From Austropuccinia psidii (lineage: Eukaryota; Basidiomycota; Pucciniomycetes; Pucciniales; Sphaerophragmiaceae), in assembly GCA_023105745.1 (NCBI GenBank), contig JALGQZ010000007.1, forward strand, positions 3,393,592 to 3,457,591: DNA of 64,000 nucleotides. Reading direction: 5' to 3'. Position numbers and translations under genes: made by a program. Positions 12,326-23,009 of this stretch are shown piece after piece. Each line of letters starts with the position of its first letter. The stretch's first letter is position 1. The notes under the pieces are model-generated. The model was not told the origin of the DNA. It did no database searches and worked only from the letters and a program-made list of their open reading frames with translations.

Positions 12326-15300
12326 CTTTATATTATCAAAACAAAAATCAAAATATAAATACAAATTTATATACAAAAAGAAAAACTTAATTATAGTTTA
12401 AAATAAAAATTACATTAAATTTTGAACTTGTGAAAATGCATTTTTACTTGAGAAAATTAATTAAAAATGAATTTTTAATAAAATTAATGAAATTAAAATA
12501 TTTTTGTTAGAATGTTACATAAAATATATTATAGATTTTTATCCAATAAATAAACCTAATAAAATGACTTCACCGTTGGATTACTCATACAAAATAAGGT
12601 GGGGTCACCTCTGGATAAAATTTCTGTAACTCAACTCTAAATAAGCTTAAATTAAGTTTTAGTATTTTCTGTAAAAAAGTTGAAAATCCTCAAAACCTTA
12701 ATTTAATTTGCCCCACATGTGGTGTTAACCATCAATTTTTGTGTTAAAATTGAGGTGTTGTGTGTAGCTTAGAAGTTATGAGGAATTGAAATATTTTCAA
12801 TTGAAATGTCAAAATGTGCGTGTGTATTACATAAGTGAACTGTAATTTACATATGAGGTATCAATTATTACAGGTGTGTACTGTAAGACTACTCAATTGA
12901 ATTTTATGTGTAAATTACAAGTGTATTACATGATGAAGAATCAAAGGAAAAATAAATTGGAAAGATTAATTCTGGGGGGAAAGGTACTCTAGCTCCAAGG
13001 GTGAGCTAGACACCCAAAATCCTTGCTGACAGGCGTGGGATGTCAAAATCCATGAAAACGCTCATCACTTTTGGATTGGAATTGAGTCACAGGGTCGGTG
13101 ACTCAATTGAGGATGAGGTTTTGATACCAACCAGGGCAGTTTCAACTGTTTCCAAGAGGGTAAAACTACCCTTAAGTGAAAACAATCTGAGTAAAAAAAG
13201 TTTTAACTGGTTTCTACATCTCCTACACACATTCTGACGTGTTATGAAGGCTCTAGACCAGGGATTACTATAGTAATGGCTTATTTAAGGGTCTAAAATG
13301 GCTAAAACCAGCCCCTTTGTGAGCCTGTGAGGTATGTTTAACATACCCATAAGGCCACAAATGATTTTATAAACAATTAAATTTGTCTTAAACAGACTTT
13401 TTAGTTGAATTTAAAATAAAAAATAATAAAAAATAAGTATAACTTTTTTTTGGATAAACAAAGTTATAATTATTATGTCATTTTTGGATTCTACACCAAA
13501 AATAACCTAGGGTACACCCATAGGGTGTTATACCCAAAAACACTTATTTCTTGTGTTATTAGAAGATTTAAGAATCTCACAGTACTAATGTAACTTTTTT
13601 AACATTTTTTTAAAATTGTTAAATTTAAGCTTAATTAAGCTTAAATTTAAAGTTACATAAGGTTTATGCAACTTTACCAAAATTTTAGTTAAAATTAAGG
13701 TGTGGTGTATATTTACTGAATTGGCTAAGGATTTGCCATACAGAATGTAAATCCTGCGTGAGCTCAATTTAAAAGGGTTTAAGGCCATAGTATGGCTTTA
13801 AATAAATAAAAGGGCAAAATCCACGCAAAAAGGTGGGACAAAGGAAAAAGACCAAATAGAGCTGGGGTACCCAACTTTTTGGATCTGCAAGGATTCAATT
13901 AAGGTTGTCCACCTGTATTGGAGGATTTTCAACCTTATTTAAACTTTAAGATTAGACTTTGATCCAACCTTAAGGTTTAAACTGGTTTTATCCTAAATTG
14001 GACAGGAATTTCAAGCTGCCAAGAGGGTAAATCCCAATAAGCAGGCTTGGAATCAAGGTTTTAAGAACTGTCAAAGCTTAATCAAGCTTAAAAAGCTTAA
14101 ATAAGCTTAAAACTTTAAGGTTTCAATCATCAAAACCTTATCAAAACTTAAGGTTTTGTGTGTATTGCTATTTTACGTGGAAAAATAGTAATAACTTCAA
14201 AAATTCATTAAAAATCCAAATCTTAATGGATTTGCTTGAAAATTTCACACAGCTTAGAATTTAATATTATCAATATATAAATTAAATTTTAAGTATCTTT
14301 TATTAATAAGTTTCCTGGGTAATTAGCCTGGAAAATTACTTTTTAATTAAGCTTAAAGAAAATTATGATTTCTTTAAAAATTAATTAAAAATTGAGTTTA
14401 AAAGATTTCTGCTTGAAACTCTAATTTTAAGTTGTTCATATGATGAACTTTAATATAAATAAACTTATTTTATATTAAAACTTAAAATAATTAAACTAAA
14501 TGAGGATTAAAGTTACTTGGAGTTAAGAATAACACTGGTAACTTTAAATTGGAAGTAAAAATAAGTTGCCTTAAGTTAAGAACTTAATTTTTAAGCATGG
14601 TTTTTCAGTTTTGATCTGAGCACGCCCTCTAAATCCATTATGAATCATGAGAGCTGCTCTGTAGACATAAAAAGAGTCTTTTCATCACTGTTTTTGTCCA
14701 TAATTCATAATCAATCCAATCATATTAGACATTTAAACAGGTAAAGTTTTATTAAAAATAAAATCTTATTATTAAAAGTAATTCTTAAGTTATTTTTATT
14801 CTTTATTTATTAAATTAAAGAATTGAAGTCATAGAATTCAGATTATTGTTGTAATCATCTATAATAACTTTTATTATATAAAATTTTCATCTTAAATATC
14901 TTTTAAAATCCACAAATTCCTCTCAAAAACTCTTTAATCATAAATTTTAGTATAAAAAGTTGTTTTATCTTTGATTTTATTGATTTTTGGCGTGTTTTTA
15001 ACTTATAATCATTTTTTAATATAATAACTGTTGTTTTATAACTTGTTGTATTAAATAAATATTATAAGTAAGTTTTCTTTAAAAGTTCTATATTTTTTTT
15101 ATCTATTATTAGTTTTTTTATATAGAATTTTATTCTATAAAGAATTATTTCTGCACAGTGTGTGATTAATTCTTTTTATAAATAATATTTATATTATTTA
15201 TAAGTGGTTAATATTCTTATTTTCCACGTGTAATTGTCTCATTAAGAGCTTTACACTTCTTATTGTTATAACTGTCAGTGACTATAACAATAATAGAATA

Positions 15301-16248
15301 ATTATAATTTATTATAATTATTATATATTTTTTTATTATTATATTATTATAATAATAATTAAATTTATTTTTTATATAATTATTTTTTAATAATTATATT
15401 TAAATTTGTGGTTATAATATTTCATTATATTATATTTTTCTACTGAGGACAGTCATAGTACTCTTGATATTGTTACTATTATCAAGAGTTTCATAGACAA
15501 ACCTTACACCCTTTTTGGTCTAAACCAGGGTTCAATGATGCCATAATTGGCTTTTCTGTTGTCAGAGTGTCTTACACGACTGAAAAGAGTAAATTTTACT
15601 TTTTTAGTAAGGAAATTTATGGCTATAAAAGAATGTCTTCTTTGCTCCACTTTTCTCTTCATGTTAAAATCTTTTCCCTTTATAATTAGTTTAAACACTG
15701 TTAAACCAATCAATAAAAGATTCCAACCACCCTTTTCAAGTCATATTAAACCTTTTAACCACGTGAAAAAATCATTATAATCATTTTTTGTAACTCTTAT
15801 AATCATTTTTACCATTTGAACCACCCCATAAGTGAATTAAAGCATATTTCATCACTGTTAACTTTGTCACTTTGTTTCCAAATTCACTCGGGTCACCTTT
15901 GGGTGTGTTTTCTCTTTAAATATCTTTTTAAAGAATTTGTTCTGTAATTAATTTCTTGCAGTTCTTTTCTCAATTAATTCCAATTGAAATTGCTCTTGAA
16001 GAAATTTCTTTTGTAGCCTTAAATATCTCTTGTAGAGTATTTTTGGATAAATTTGTATTGTTGGTAAAACAAAAAATTTTTATAATATTATTGTTTTATA
16101 CTTATAAATTTAAAAAAAACAAAATTTGTGTGTTTGCTCTTAAAAATACTATTTCATACTATCTTTTAATTATATTTTACCTTATACAAAGTTTGAGGAC
16201 AGGAAAAGTATTTGCTTTTTAATCAAGGTTTCATATCCACACCTTGAA
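12326..16248 (+). repeat. Element C 5' LTR, split by solo LTR I
   Basis: 12326-13317 is the reverse complement of about 660-1700 in the A LTR, and 15514-16248 matches the other half of it. Compared with K (63754 onward), the first ~80 bp, including the TGTGAGCC terminus, are missing at the B junction. The internal border is marked by TTTGGGGGCC at 16249. Confidence 0.85.
13318..15508 (+). mobile_element. Solo LTR I (2191 bp) inside the C LTR
   Basis: Begins TGTGAGCCTG and ends AACCTTACA, with the same termini as the D and E LTRs in their own sense. It is flanked by a perfect 5-bp duplication CCCTT (13313-13317 and 15509-15513). No internal coding region is present, so it is the product of LTR-LTR recombination. 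The LTR of C is continuous once it is removed. Short ORFs within it are not supported. Confidence 0.9.
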
Positions 16249-16268
16249 TTTGGGGGCCCAGCCGTGAT
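16249..16268 (+). other. Element C primer-site-like sequence
   Basis: TTTGGGGGCCCAGCCGTGAT follows the LTR directly. Equivalent sequences in A, D/E and F keep TTTGGGGGCC, vary at the next two bases, then read GC(C/T)GTG. A primer site starting TGGGGGCC two bases after the LTR is plausible; I cannot name the tRNA. Confidence 0.5.
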
Positions 16269-16472
16269 ATTTTACCTGTGAAATAATGTTTTACTCTTTT
16301 TAGATCTTTTTTTCTTATATTGAAAAATTGAAAAACATGTAAAAAATATTTATAATTCAAAAAATCCATATAAAATGACCTTTTTCATATTATAAGTGAG
16401 GTTTTATTTTTTTCATTTCCCTTTGGAAAAAATTAATTTTACTAAATCAATTGGCTTTTCCATTAATTTTAG

Positions 16473-16670
16473 TGTCTGACAATGTGGTAAGACAAGAAAA
16501 TATTGAAACAGCCTCAACAGTAACATGCATTATTCCTGCAAGTACTGTGAATTCTGACCATAATAGTACAATTATTATAATTCAAAATAATAAATCTGAA
16601 CCAATTTCTTCTGAATTAATTAACTTGGATAAAATTAATACCCTTCAGAAGGCAAAGAATTTGGCGGATA
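16473..16670 (+). other. Element C leader exon of ORF-X
   Basis: Bounded by AG at 16471-16472 and a consensus donor GTAAGT at 16671. The frame TCT GAC AAT GTG (SDNVVRQENIE...) is open across the whole exon. The exon ends in phase 1 (GCG GAT A). Splicing the 65-nt intron to the acceptor AATAG|AT at 16735/16736 continues without a stop into QEPVITHQAAPKKVIDVIM. If the first exon ends in A, the join A|TG would create the start codon. Confidence 0.55.
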
Positions 16671-16735
16671 GTAAGTTTTTTGACATAAAAATACTATTTT
16701 TAAGCCCTTTAATCATAAAATATGCCTTCAAATAG

Positions 16736-17066
16736 ATCAGGAGCCAGTTATAACCCATCAAGCAGCTCCCAAAAAGGTCATAGACGTGATTATGGTAGAA
16801 GCCATTCAGTTACAGAAGGACAAGGGTCAGTTGATGACCTCCAAATTAATAAATTATGTCATTCTGAAGCTGATAATACTATTTTACCTTCAAACAGAGC
16901 TGACACCACCACAAGAAGCCTCAGTGGACATATACAAAGCCAGCCAGAAGGCTTACAACAATGCATTTAAGAACAAAGACTAACAGATCCTTGCAGATCT
17001 GTGGAAAAACTGCATGAATTTTTACCTGACTGTGAGAAAATTCCTGGGCCATCCCAACACTTGAAC
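16736..17066 (+). pseudogene. Element C ORF-X / gag 5' part, interrupted by D
   Basis: ORF-X frame: QEPVITHQAAPKKVIDVIM, then ELTPPQEASVDIYKASQKAY, with a nonsense codon at 16981-16983 where the A and E relatives encode Tyr or another residue. The overlapping gag-pol frame (16722-16970) opens MPSNRSGASYNPSSSSQKGH. Element D cuts the gene at 17066; the same protein resumes at 27783 (MMLLTEEWMKNNPPPPKKVP in the ORF-X frame). It is a dead copy, but the best one here for seeing that the leader exon and ORF-X read through. Confidence 0.6.
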
Positions 17067-19094
17067 TGTAAGGTTTGACTATGAAACAATAAGTAAAATT
17101 TACTAATTTATTACTTATTGTACTCTGAATGTCCTTATAAATTGAATAAATAAGATTAAAAATATAATAATAATAAATAATTATTATTATTATGGTGTAA
17201 AATAATTATATTATTAAATAAATATAATAATATAATTTATATTATAAAAATATAATATAATAAATAAATATATTAATATAAGATAATTAATATATTTAAA
17301 AAGCTCTTTATTATTGTTACCAACAAATAATAAAGGCGTAAAAAATGGTTTTTTATTAATAAAAAACAATTAATAACAATAATATTACTAATATTAAAGT
17401 TATGAATTAATATAAATACTATTTATATTAATTAAAGAATTATTAAGAGAGTAATAATAGAGAAATTATTATAATAAGAGAAAATAACCTACTTTTAACA
17501 CTTAATATAATAATTTTGAAGTATTTTACGCCAAAAAAAATATAAATACAACCTTTTCAAATTGTATTTACAATAAAAATAAAGAAAATTACAAATTATT
17601 CTGGATTTTTACGTGGAAATGAGTTTTATAGAGATTTTTTAACAAAAACAATTAAATAAATGATTTAATCACGTCAAAATAGATGATTATAGCAAGGAGG
17701 TCTTTGGTCTTTAATAATATAATGCTTTTATATATAAAGAATAAAGAAATTACCTTTGATTTAATTGATTTAATGTTTTTGATGCATCTGAGGGGAAAAT
17801 AGAGTAAAAAGAGCTCTATTTATAGTAAATACCTCCCTCCTAGAGTCCAACAGGCTTCTAGTAGACGTGTACTGATCATATCCACTGGAATTGATCAATA
17901 TTTTAAGGTTTGAGGGTGATTACATCATGATCAAACCATATTACATCATTATTACACCATTATTTAGAGTTATCACTATAACTCTAAGTTTGATGACATC
18001 AGAGGCTTGGCAGAACCCCAAATTTCGTGGATTTTATTAGTTTTAATCATAAACTAATAGTATTCACCAATTTTATCACTCTTAAGACTGTTAAACTTAA
18101 ATTAAGGTTACAGTATGTGATCATAACTGCTCAAATTAAGCTCAAACTTTGATCCTCAATAACTTTCAAGATTTACACGCTACAGCAATTCAGAGAGTGA
18201 ATTCTGATAGCCTGACATAACCTTATTATGCTGCCAAGAGCTTTTCATTACATCATCAAAACTCTAATTTTGATGATTTTTCTTGTAACCCATCTTTTCT
18301 GTCGAAATTCAACATTTTAAACTTCAAACCTTGATTTCAGGGGGTTATACCCTGAATTTAATAATACCAATTACATCATTCTTCACAAATGAACTAGTAG
18401 AATCCAACTGTATACTTTTTTTTAAGTTTGGAGCACTTTCACAACAAAGTGGTCAACAGCTCTGTTGATTTTTATCAATATTTCATCATAGGTTTTAACC
18501 TTGTTTATAACTTGTAAAATAAAGTTCATATCTGTGTTCTTACAGTAATTACGTGGTAACTTTATTTTTGGTTCATCATTCTATCATGTATATTTTAGGA
18601 GATATTAGCTATGATCCTTGAATATATGCGTTGACCAAAAAAGTGCATATATTCAGGATAATTCTTTAAGTATTAACTTTGGGAATTAGCTTATTAATTG
18701 TTTTATGTGTGGACTTTCATGGGGAATCCACTGGTACAATTTATTTCACATGTTGTTTCATTAGTTCTTGAGATAAATAAGGTTTCATGGTTTTTATAAG
18801 GTATTTTACCTTATAATTCCTTAAATATTGACTTTACAGATATGCCATAAAAATGGTATATGTGTATTTTTCCATGGGGAATCCAATGGTATAATTTATT
18901 TTACATGTTGATTCATTGGTTTTTGAGTTAAACCAATTTCTGTACCAATTTATGGTATTTTTTGTATATTTAAGTAATTATTTTCAAGGTATAATTATTC
19001 TAAGTAATTTTAATATAATTATATTAGAGGTATAATTATTATTAATCTTTTTTGTGACCTTATTGGGTATGTGGTCATATCTCAAAGGCTCACA
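17067..19094 (-). repeat. Element D 3' LTR
   Basis: 2028 bp, ending at CTCACA in plus-strand view. It includes an 11-bp perfect inverted repeat (18619-18629 with 18645-18655) and a ~56-bp imperfect direct duplication (18717-18771 and 18871-18926). The first ~550 bp are extremely AT-rich. I see no gene in it. Confidence 0.93.
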
Positions 19095-19113
19095 TTCCCT
19101 ACCACCAAAAAAG
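19095..19113 (-). other. Element D polypurine tract
   Basis: Read on the minus strand, TTTTTTGGTGGTAGGGAA directly precedes the 3' LTR start TGTGAGCC. This purine-rich run is the expected plus-strand DNA primer. E and F have the same or a very similar tract. Confidence 0.7.
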
Positions 19114-19211
19114 ATTGTACCACAATCTGATATATGTGATTAGGGTATCATCCACTGTCCTACCTCTTCAATAGACTTTGTTAGTCTTGAAGCTCAATAA
19201 TGCTTAACTTT

Positions 19212-22200
19212 TTATTTTTCAGGTTTTCTTTCATGTCTGAACCTTCTTAGTAATTTATCAGCATTTGTTATATCTTTCTCAAGTAGCCATTCATCTTCTT
19301 GAGTTGAATTTCTATACCTTACAAGGTATTCCCTTTCTTTTTTGTTTCTTGTCCTTCTTTCTTTAAGGACTTTTACTATTTTCTTTTCCTCTCCTTCCTC
19401 CAAGGGGGGAATTTCAAGTAGGGGTTTATTTCTTAGTGGAAATAATTCCTTGTCACTTGAACTGTAAGGTTTTATCAGACTTACAGGGAAAGTTGGGTGT
19501 TTGTTCATTAGTTCACCTGTGAGTTCTAATTGCACAGCATTGGGTCCATGAAGTGCTTTTATCATAAATGGTCCTGCAAAGGAATCTTTCAATTTCTTTG
19601 GGCCTTTTATGTTATTGAAATTAAGGGTTGATACTAAAACCAAGTCCCCTATTTTGAAGTCAGGTGGCTTATGACTTTTATCCCATCTTTCTTTTGCATA
19701 TTTAAAAGAATCTTGCATGCATCTGTTTGCATGGTGTCTTGCTTTGTCAAGCATTATCTTGAAACTGCTTGCTGTTGGATGTATATCCACTAAGTCCTTT
19801 TTGAGGGTATCATAAGGAAGTCTTGGATTCCAACCTTTCTCTAGCATTGCTGGTGTTTTGCCAGTAGAAGAATGGATTGATGTCTTATATGCCAGTTCAA
19901 GTGCTGGTATTAGTGTACACCAATCATGGGTAAAACCATCAGAATCTTTGAATTCTAGCCCATAAGCACAGAATCTTCTGATCATATCCTCTAGGGTTTG
20001 TATTATTCTTTCTGCTAGACCATCAGTTTGAGGATGATAAGCTGTTGAGAATGATAACTTTGTCCCAAACAAGTTATGGAGGTTTGTCCATAATGCTGAA
20101 GTGAACTTTGGGTCTCTGTCACTTATAATATTTTGGAATAAGCCTGTGTGGCTAATGACTTTATTCCATATCATTATGGCTGTATCCATAGCTGTGTCAT
20201 CTTTATGACATGGTAAGAACATGGGAGTTTTACTGTACCTGTCAACTAACACTAGACATGCATTATAACTCCTGTCTCCTCCTGGAGGTAAGGCTGTTAC
20301 CCAATCCATATGAACTATTTCCCATGGGGATTTTGGTTCTTGGATTTGGATCATCATTCCAAATTTCTTTCCTGTGGCTCTGTTGGCTTTTTGACATCTG
20401 TCACAGGTTTGGCAGTACTCTGAAACATCTTTCTTCCAATTTGGCCACCAAGAGCAGGTTTTCACCCTCTCTAGTGTCCTATCTTCTGAGAGATGTCCTG
20501 ATGCAACACTATCATGACACTCATGTAAAATAGTGTTTATTAGTGTTCTGTCTGTTAAGGCCATAACACATGTGTGTTTTGTTCTATGGTACAGGATTCC
20601 ATCAAGGAGGTGAAATCTTCCTTCATCATATGCCTTTTTCCATATTTCATCTAGTTTTGATGAAAGTGATGGATCTTTGCAGTCTTTCATTAGAAGTTGG
20701 CTTAAGATATGGCAATTTTTGTCTGTCTTATAGCTTTCTTTAACTTGGTTAAAGAATTCTGTGCCAATGTCTGTAACACATATTCCTTCTATATGGTGCT
20801 CTTCTTGTGGTACCCATGCTGGATTGTCAGGGGTATTTGCTAGAGCCCATCTGCTAAGACCATCTGCATTTTTATGAATATTTCCAGATTTATGAACAAT
20901 AGTCATATTTCCTCTATATTCTTGGATAGCAATTTGCCATCTCAGCATATGTCTATTTGGAGTCTTCATATTTAATAGTGATTTCACAGCATTACAGTCT
21001 GTGATTACATCAAATACTGTGCCATCCAAATAATAATGCAGTTTTTCTAAAGCCCACACTAGGCATAAGCATTCCATTTGGCTTGCTCCATACCTTGCTT
21101 CTGTTGGCTTTATTTGCCTTGAAATGAAACAAATTGGTCCTTCCACTGGTTTATCATTGATAATTTGTGTTTGGTGAAGTGCAGCACCTAGTCCTTCTCC
21201 ACAAGCATCAATGTACAGTTTGAAAGGTAGTTTCCAATCCGGCATTAGAAGAAATGGGGCATTTGTTAAAGAATTTTTCAATTCTTCATATGCCTTGACT
21301 CTTTCTTCTGTCATCTCATAGACTGTTTGTTGGTCACATAGCTTGTACAAGGATTTAGCAATCTTTGCAAAGTCCTTTATATGCTGTCTATAGTAACCAG
21401 CAAATCCTAGAAATGATTGCATTTCTTTTTTAGTTTGAGGCATTGGTTTAAGTAGTACTGCTGCTACTTTATTTTTGTCTATGCCTAGACTAAGTCCAGA
21501 TACCACATGTCCTAGTGCTTTTAATTCACTATATGCAAAATGACACTTTTTCAAGGAAATTTTCATATTTACTTGGACTATTTTCTGTAGTACCCTTTCT
21601 AGTCTTGTCAGGTGATTTTCCCAAGTTTCTGAGCAAACTATGATATCATCAATGTAGATAATTAACCATCCTTCTGATAATTCTTCAGGAAATATGGTAT
21701 TCATCATTCTTTGATAATGGGAAGGTGCATTTTTTATCCCAAATGGCATTCTTAAGTATTCAAAAATTCCACAATGGACTATTATTCTTAGTAGTTTCTT
21801 GGCATTGTCTGTTAAGACATTTTGATGAAAACCCTTAAGAGCATCCATAGCTGTGATGAACTTAGCTTGTGACAATTGGGTCAATGTCTCATGGATTCTG
21901 GGTATTGGATATCTGTCTGGAATGGTATAGGTATTCAGGGCTCTGAAGTCTCCTACCATCCTTGATTTTCCATTATGCCAAGTTATAATGACAGGTGTAG
22001 TAACTTCTACTTGTTCATTATGTCCAACCTTTCTTAATACTCCAAGGTCCATTAATTCTTTAATGTGCACCTCTAGGGCTTCTCTAGCTCTTGGACTGGC
22101 TGGATAAGCAGGTCTTCTTAATAAAGGTGGGTAAGGTTTTTCTACATTAAGAATTATATCCACTTCATGTCCAATTATGGCACCTAGTGGCTCTTTGTCA

Positions 22201-23009
22201 GTTGCAAAGGCATTTTTATACTTAAATAAGAGGTCAATCAATTTTTCTTTCATTTTTTCTGTTAATTCTTGATTGAATTCTGCCTCTTTGAGTTGTTCAG
22301 ATATAAAAAGTTCTTTTTCTGGAATTTTTTCCTCATTCTTAATAACTGTGATTTGTTTTTTGTTATTTAAGAATCCAAAATTTTGTCTTTTATTATCTCC
22401 TATGGTAAAATATCTATCCTTTTGGTTGGAGATATCTATACCATAGATTGATAAGTAGTCATTCCCAAGTATGAAATGATTACTAGTACAGTTGTCCATT
22501 ACTACAAACTCTACTTTGATTCTGACACATTGTGAGGGATGAGGAAAAATTAGTGTTAAATCAATTATTCCAAGGGGCTTCATGCTCTCACTTGCACTAC
22601 TAAATTTGACACCTTGTATTGGCATAAGTTTTTCTTGCCAGTCTGGGACAATGGTTCTTAAATAACTTTTGCCAACACAAGTGCAATATGCTCCTGTATC
22701 CAAGTTAACCTTTCCTTCTTGGTTATCAACCATAACAATACTTATACTTGATTTTCCAGCTGTATATCCCATTCCTCTTGCAGGTTTGGTTCTATACATT
22801 TTGGCATCTTGTATGTTTGTCAGGTTTGTGTCAGATGTTCCAACTTGTGGCAAGTTTGAATTAACATCCAGTACTTCATAAATTATATCAATATTATTAA
22901 TTTGTGCATTAATTATATTAATTTCATCACTTTCAGAGCTTTCTGACTCTTCTGTCTCTTTTTCAGAGTCAGATTCCTCTTCTTTGTCATTGTGGTTTTC
23001 TGTTTCCAC
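19212..23009 (-). CDS. pol: Element D Pol: protease-RT-RNase H-integrase open frame
   Basis: 1265 codons from the first alternative start. The codon at 23009 is GTG, not ATG, and the frame is open upstream to a stop near 23127, so in life this was the C-terminal part of a Gag-Pol polyprotein. Domains in order are: retropepsin-like protease with [11 protein letters not shown] with [18 protein letters not shown] and [11 protein letters not shown], RNase H with [14 protein letters not shown], integrase zinc motif (HDSVASGH ... CDRC), DD35E core ([22 protein letters not shown]), GPF motif and a chromo-like tail. About 11 residues differ from E and none hits a catalytic position. The three stops upstream in gag should prevent expression from this copy. 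Confidence 0.85.
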   Translation of the reverse strand: METENHNDKEEESDSEKETEESESSESDEINIINAQINNIDIIYEVLDVNSNLPQVGTSDTNLTNIQDAKMYRTKPARGMGYTAGKSSISIVMVDNQEGKVNLDTGAYCTCVGKSYLRTIVPDWQEKLMPIQGVKFSSASESMKPLGIIDLTLIFPHPSQCVRIKVEFVVMDNCTSNHFILGNDYLSIYGIDISNQKDRYFTIGDNKRQNFGFLNNKKQITVIKNEEKIPEKELFISEQLKEAEFNQELTEKMKEKLIDLLFKYKNAFATDKEPLGAIIGHEVDIILNVEKPYPPLLRRPAYPASPRAREALEVHIKELMDLGVLRKVGHNEQVEVTTPVIITWHNGKSRMVGDFRALNTYTIPDRYPIPRIHETLTQLSQAKFITAMDALKGFHQNVLTDNAKKLLRIIVHCGIFEYLRMPFGIKNAPSHYQRMMNTIFPEELSEGWLIIYIDDIIVCSETWENHLTRLERVLQKIVQVNMKISLKKCHFAYSELKALGHVVSGLSLGIDKNKVAAVLLKPMPQTKKEMQSFLGFAGYYRQHIKDFAKIAKSLYKLCDQQTVYEMTEERVKAYEELKNSLTNAPFLLMPDWKLPFKLYIDACGEGLGAALHQTQIINDKPVEGPICFISRQIKPTEARYGASQMECLCLVWALEKLHYYLDGTVFDVITDCNAVKSLLNMKTPNRHMLRWQIAIQEYRGNMTIVHKSGNIHKNADGLSRWALANTPDNPAWVPQEEHHIEGICVTDIGTEFFNQVKESYKTDKNCHILSQLLMKDCKDPSLSSKLDEIWKKAYDEGRFHLLDGILYHRTKHTCVMALTDRTLINTILHECHDSVASGHLSEDRTLERVKTCSWWPNWKKDVSEYCQTCDRCQKANRATGKKFGMMIQIQEPKSPWEIVHMDWVTALPPGGDRSYNACLVLVDRYSKTPMFLPCHKDDTAMDTAIMIWNKVISHTGLFQNIISDRDPKFTSALWTNLHNLFGTKLSFSTAYHPQTDGLAERIIQTLEDMIRRFCAYGLEFKDSDGFTHDWCTLIPALELAYKTSIHSSTGKTPAMLEKGWNPRLPYDTLKKDLVDIHPTASSFKIMLDKARHHANRCMQDSFKYAKERWDKSHKPPDFKIGDLVLVSTLNFNNIKGPKKLKDSFAGPFMIKALHGPNAVQLELTGELMNKHPTFPVSLIKPYSSSDKELFPLRNKPLLEIPPLEEGEEKKIVKVLKERRTRNKKEREYLVRYRNSTQEDEWLLEKDITNADKLLRRFRHERKPEK

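Noticed and set aside
20210..20533. Plus-strand 107-codon ORF, repeated identically at 37982-38305
   Set aside because: It lies antisense to integrase in D and E; it repeats only because the elements do. No independent motif.
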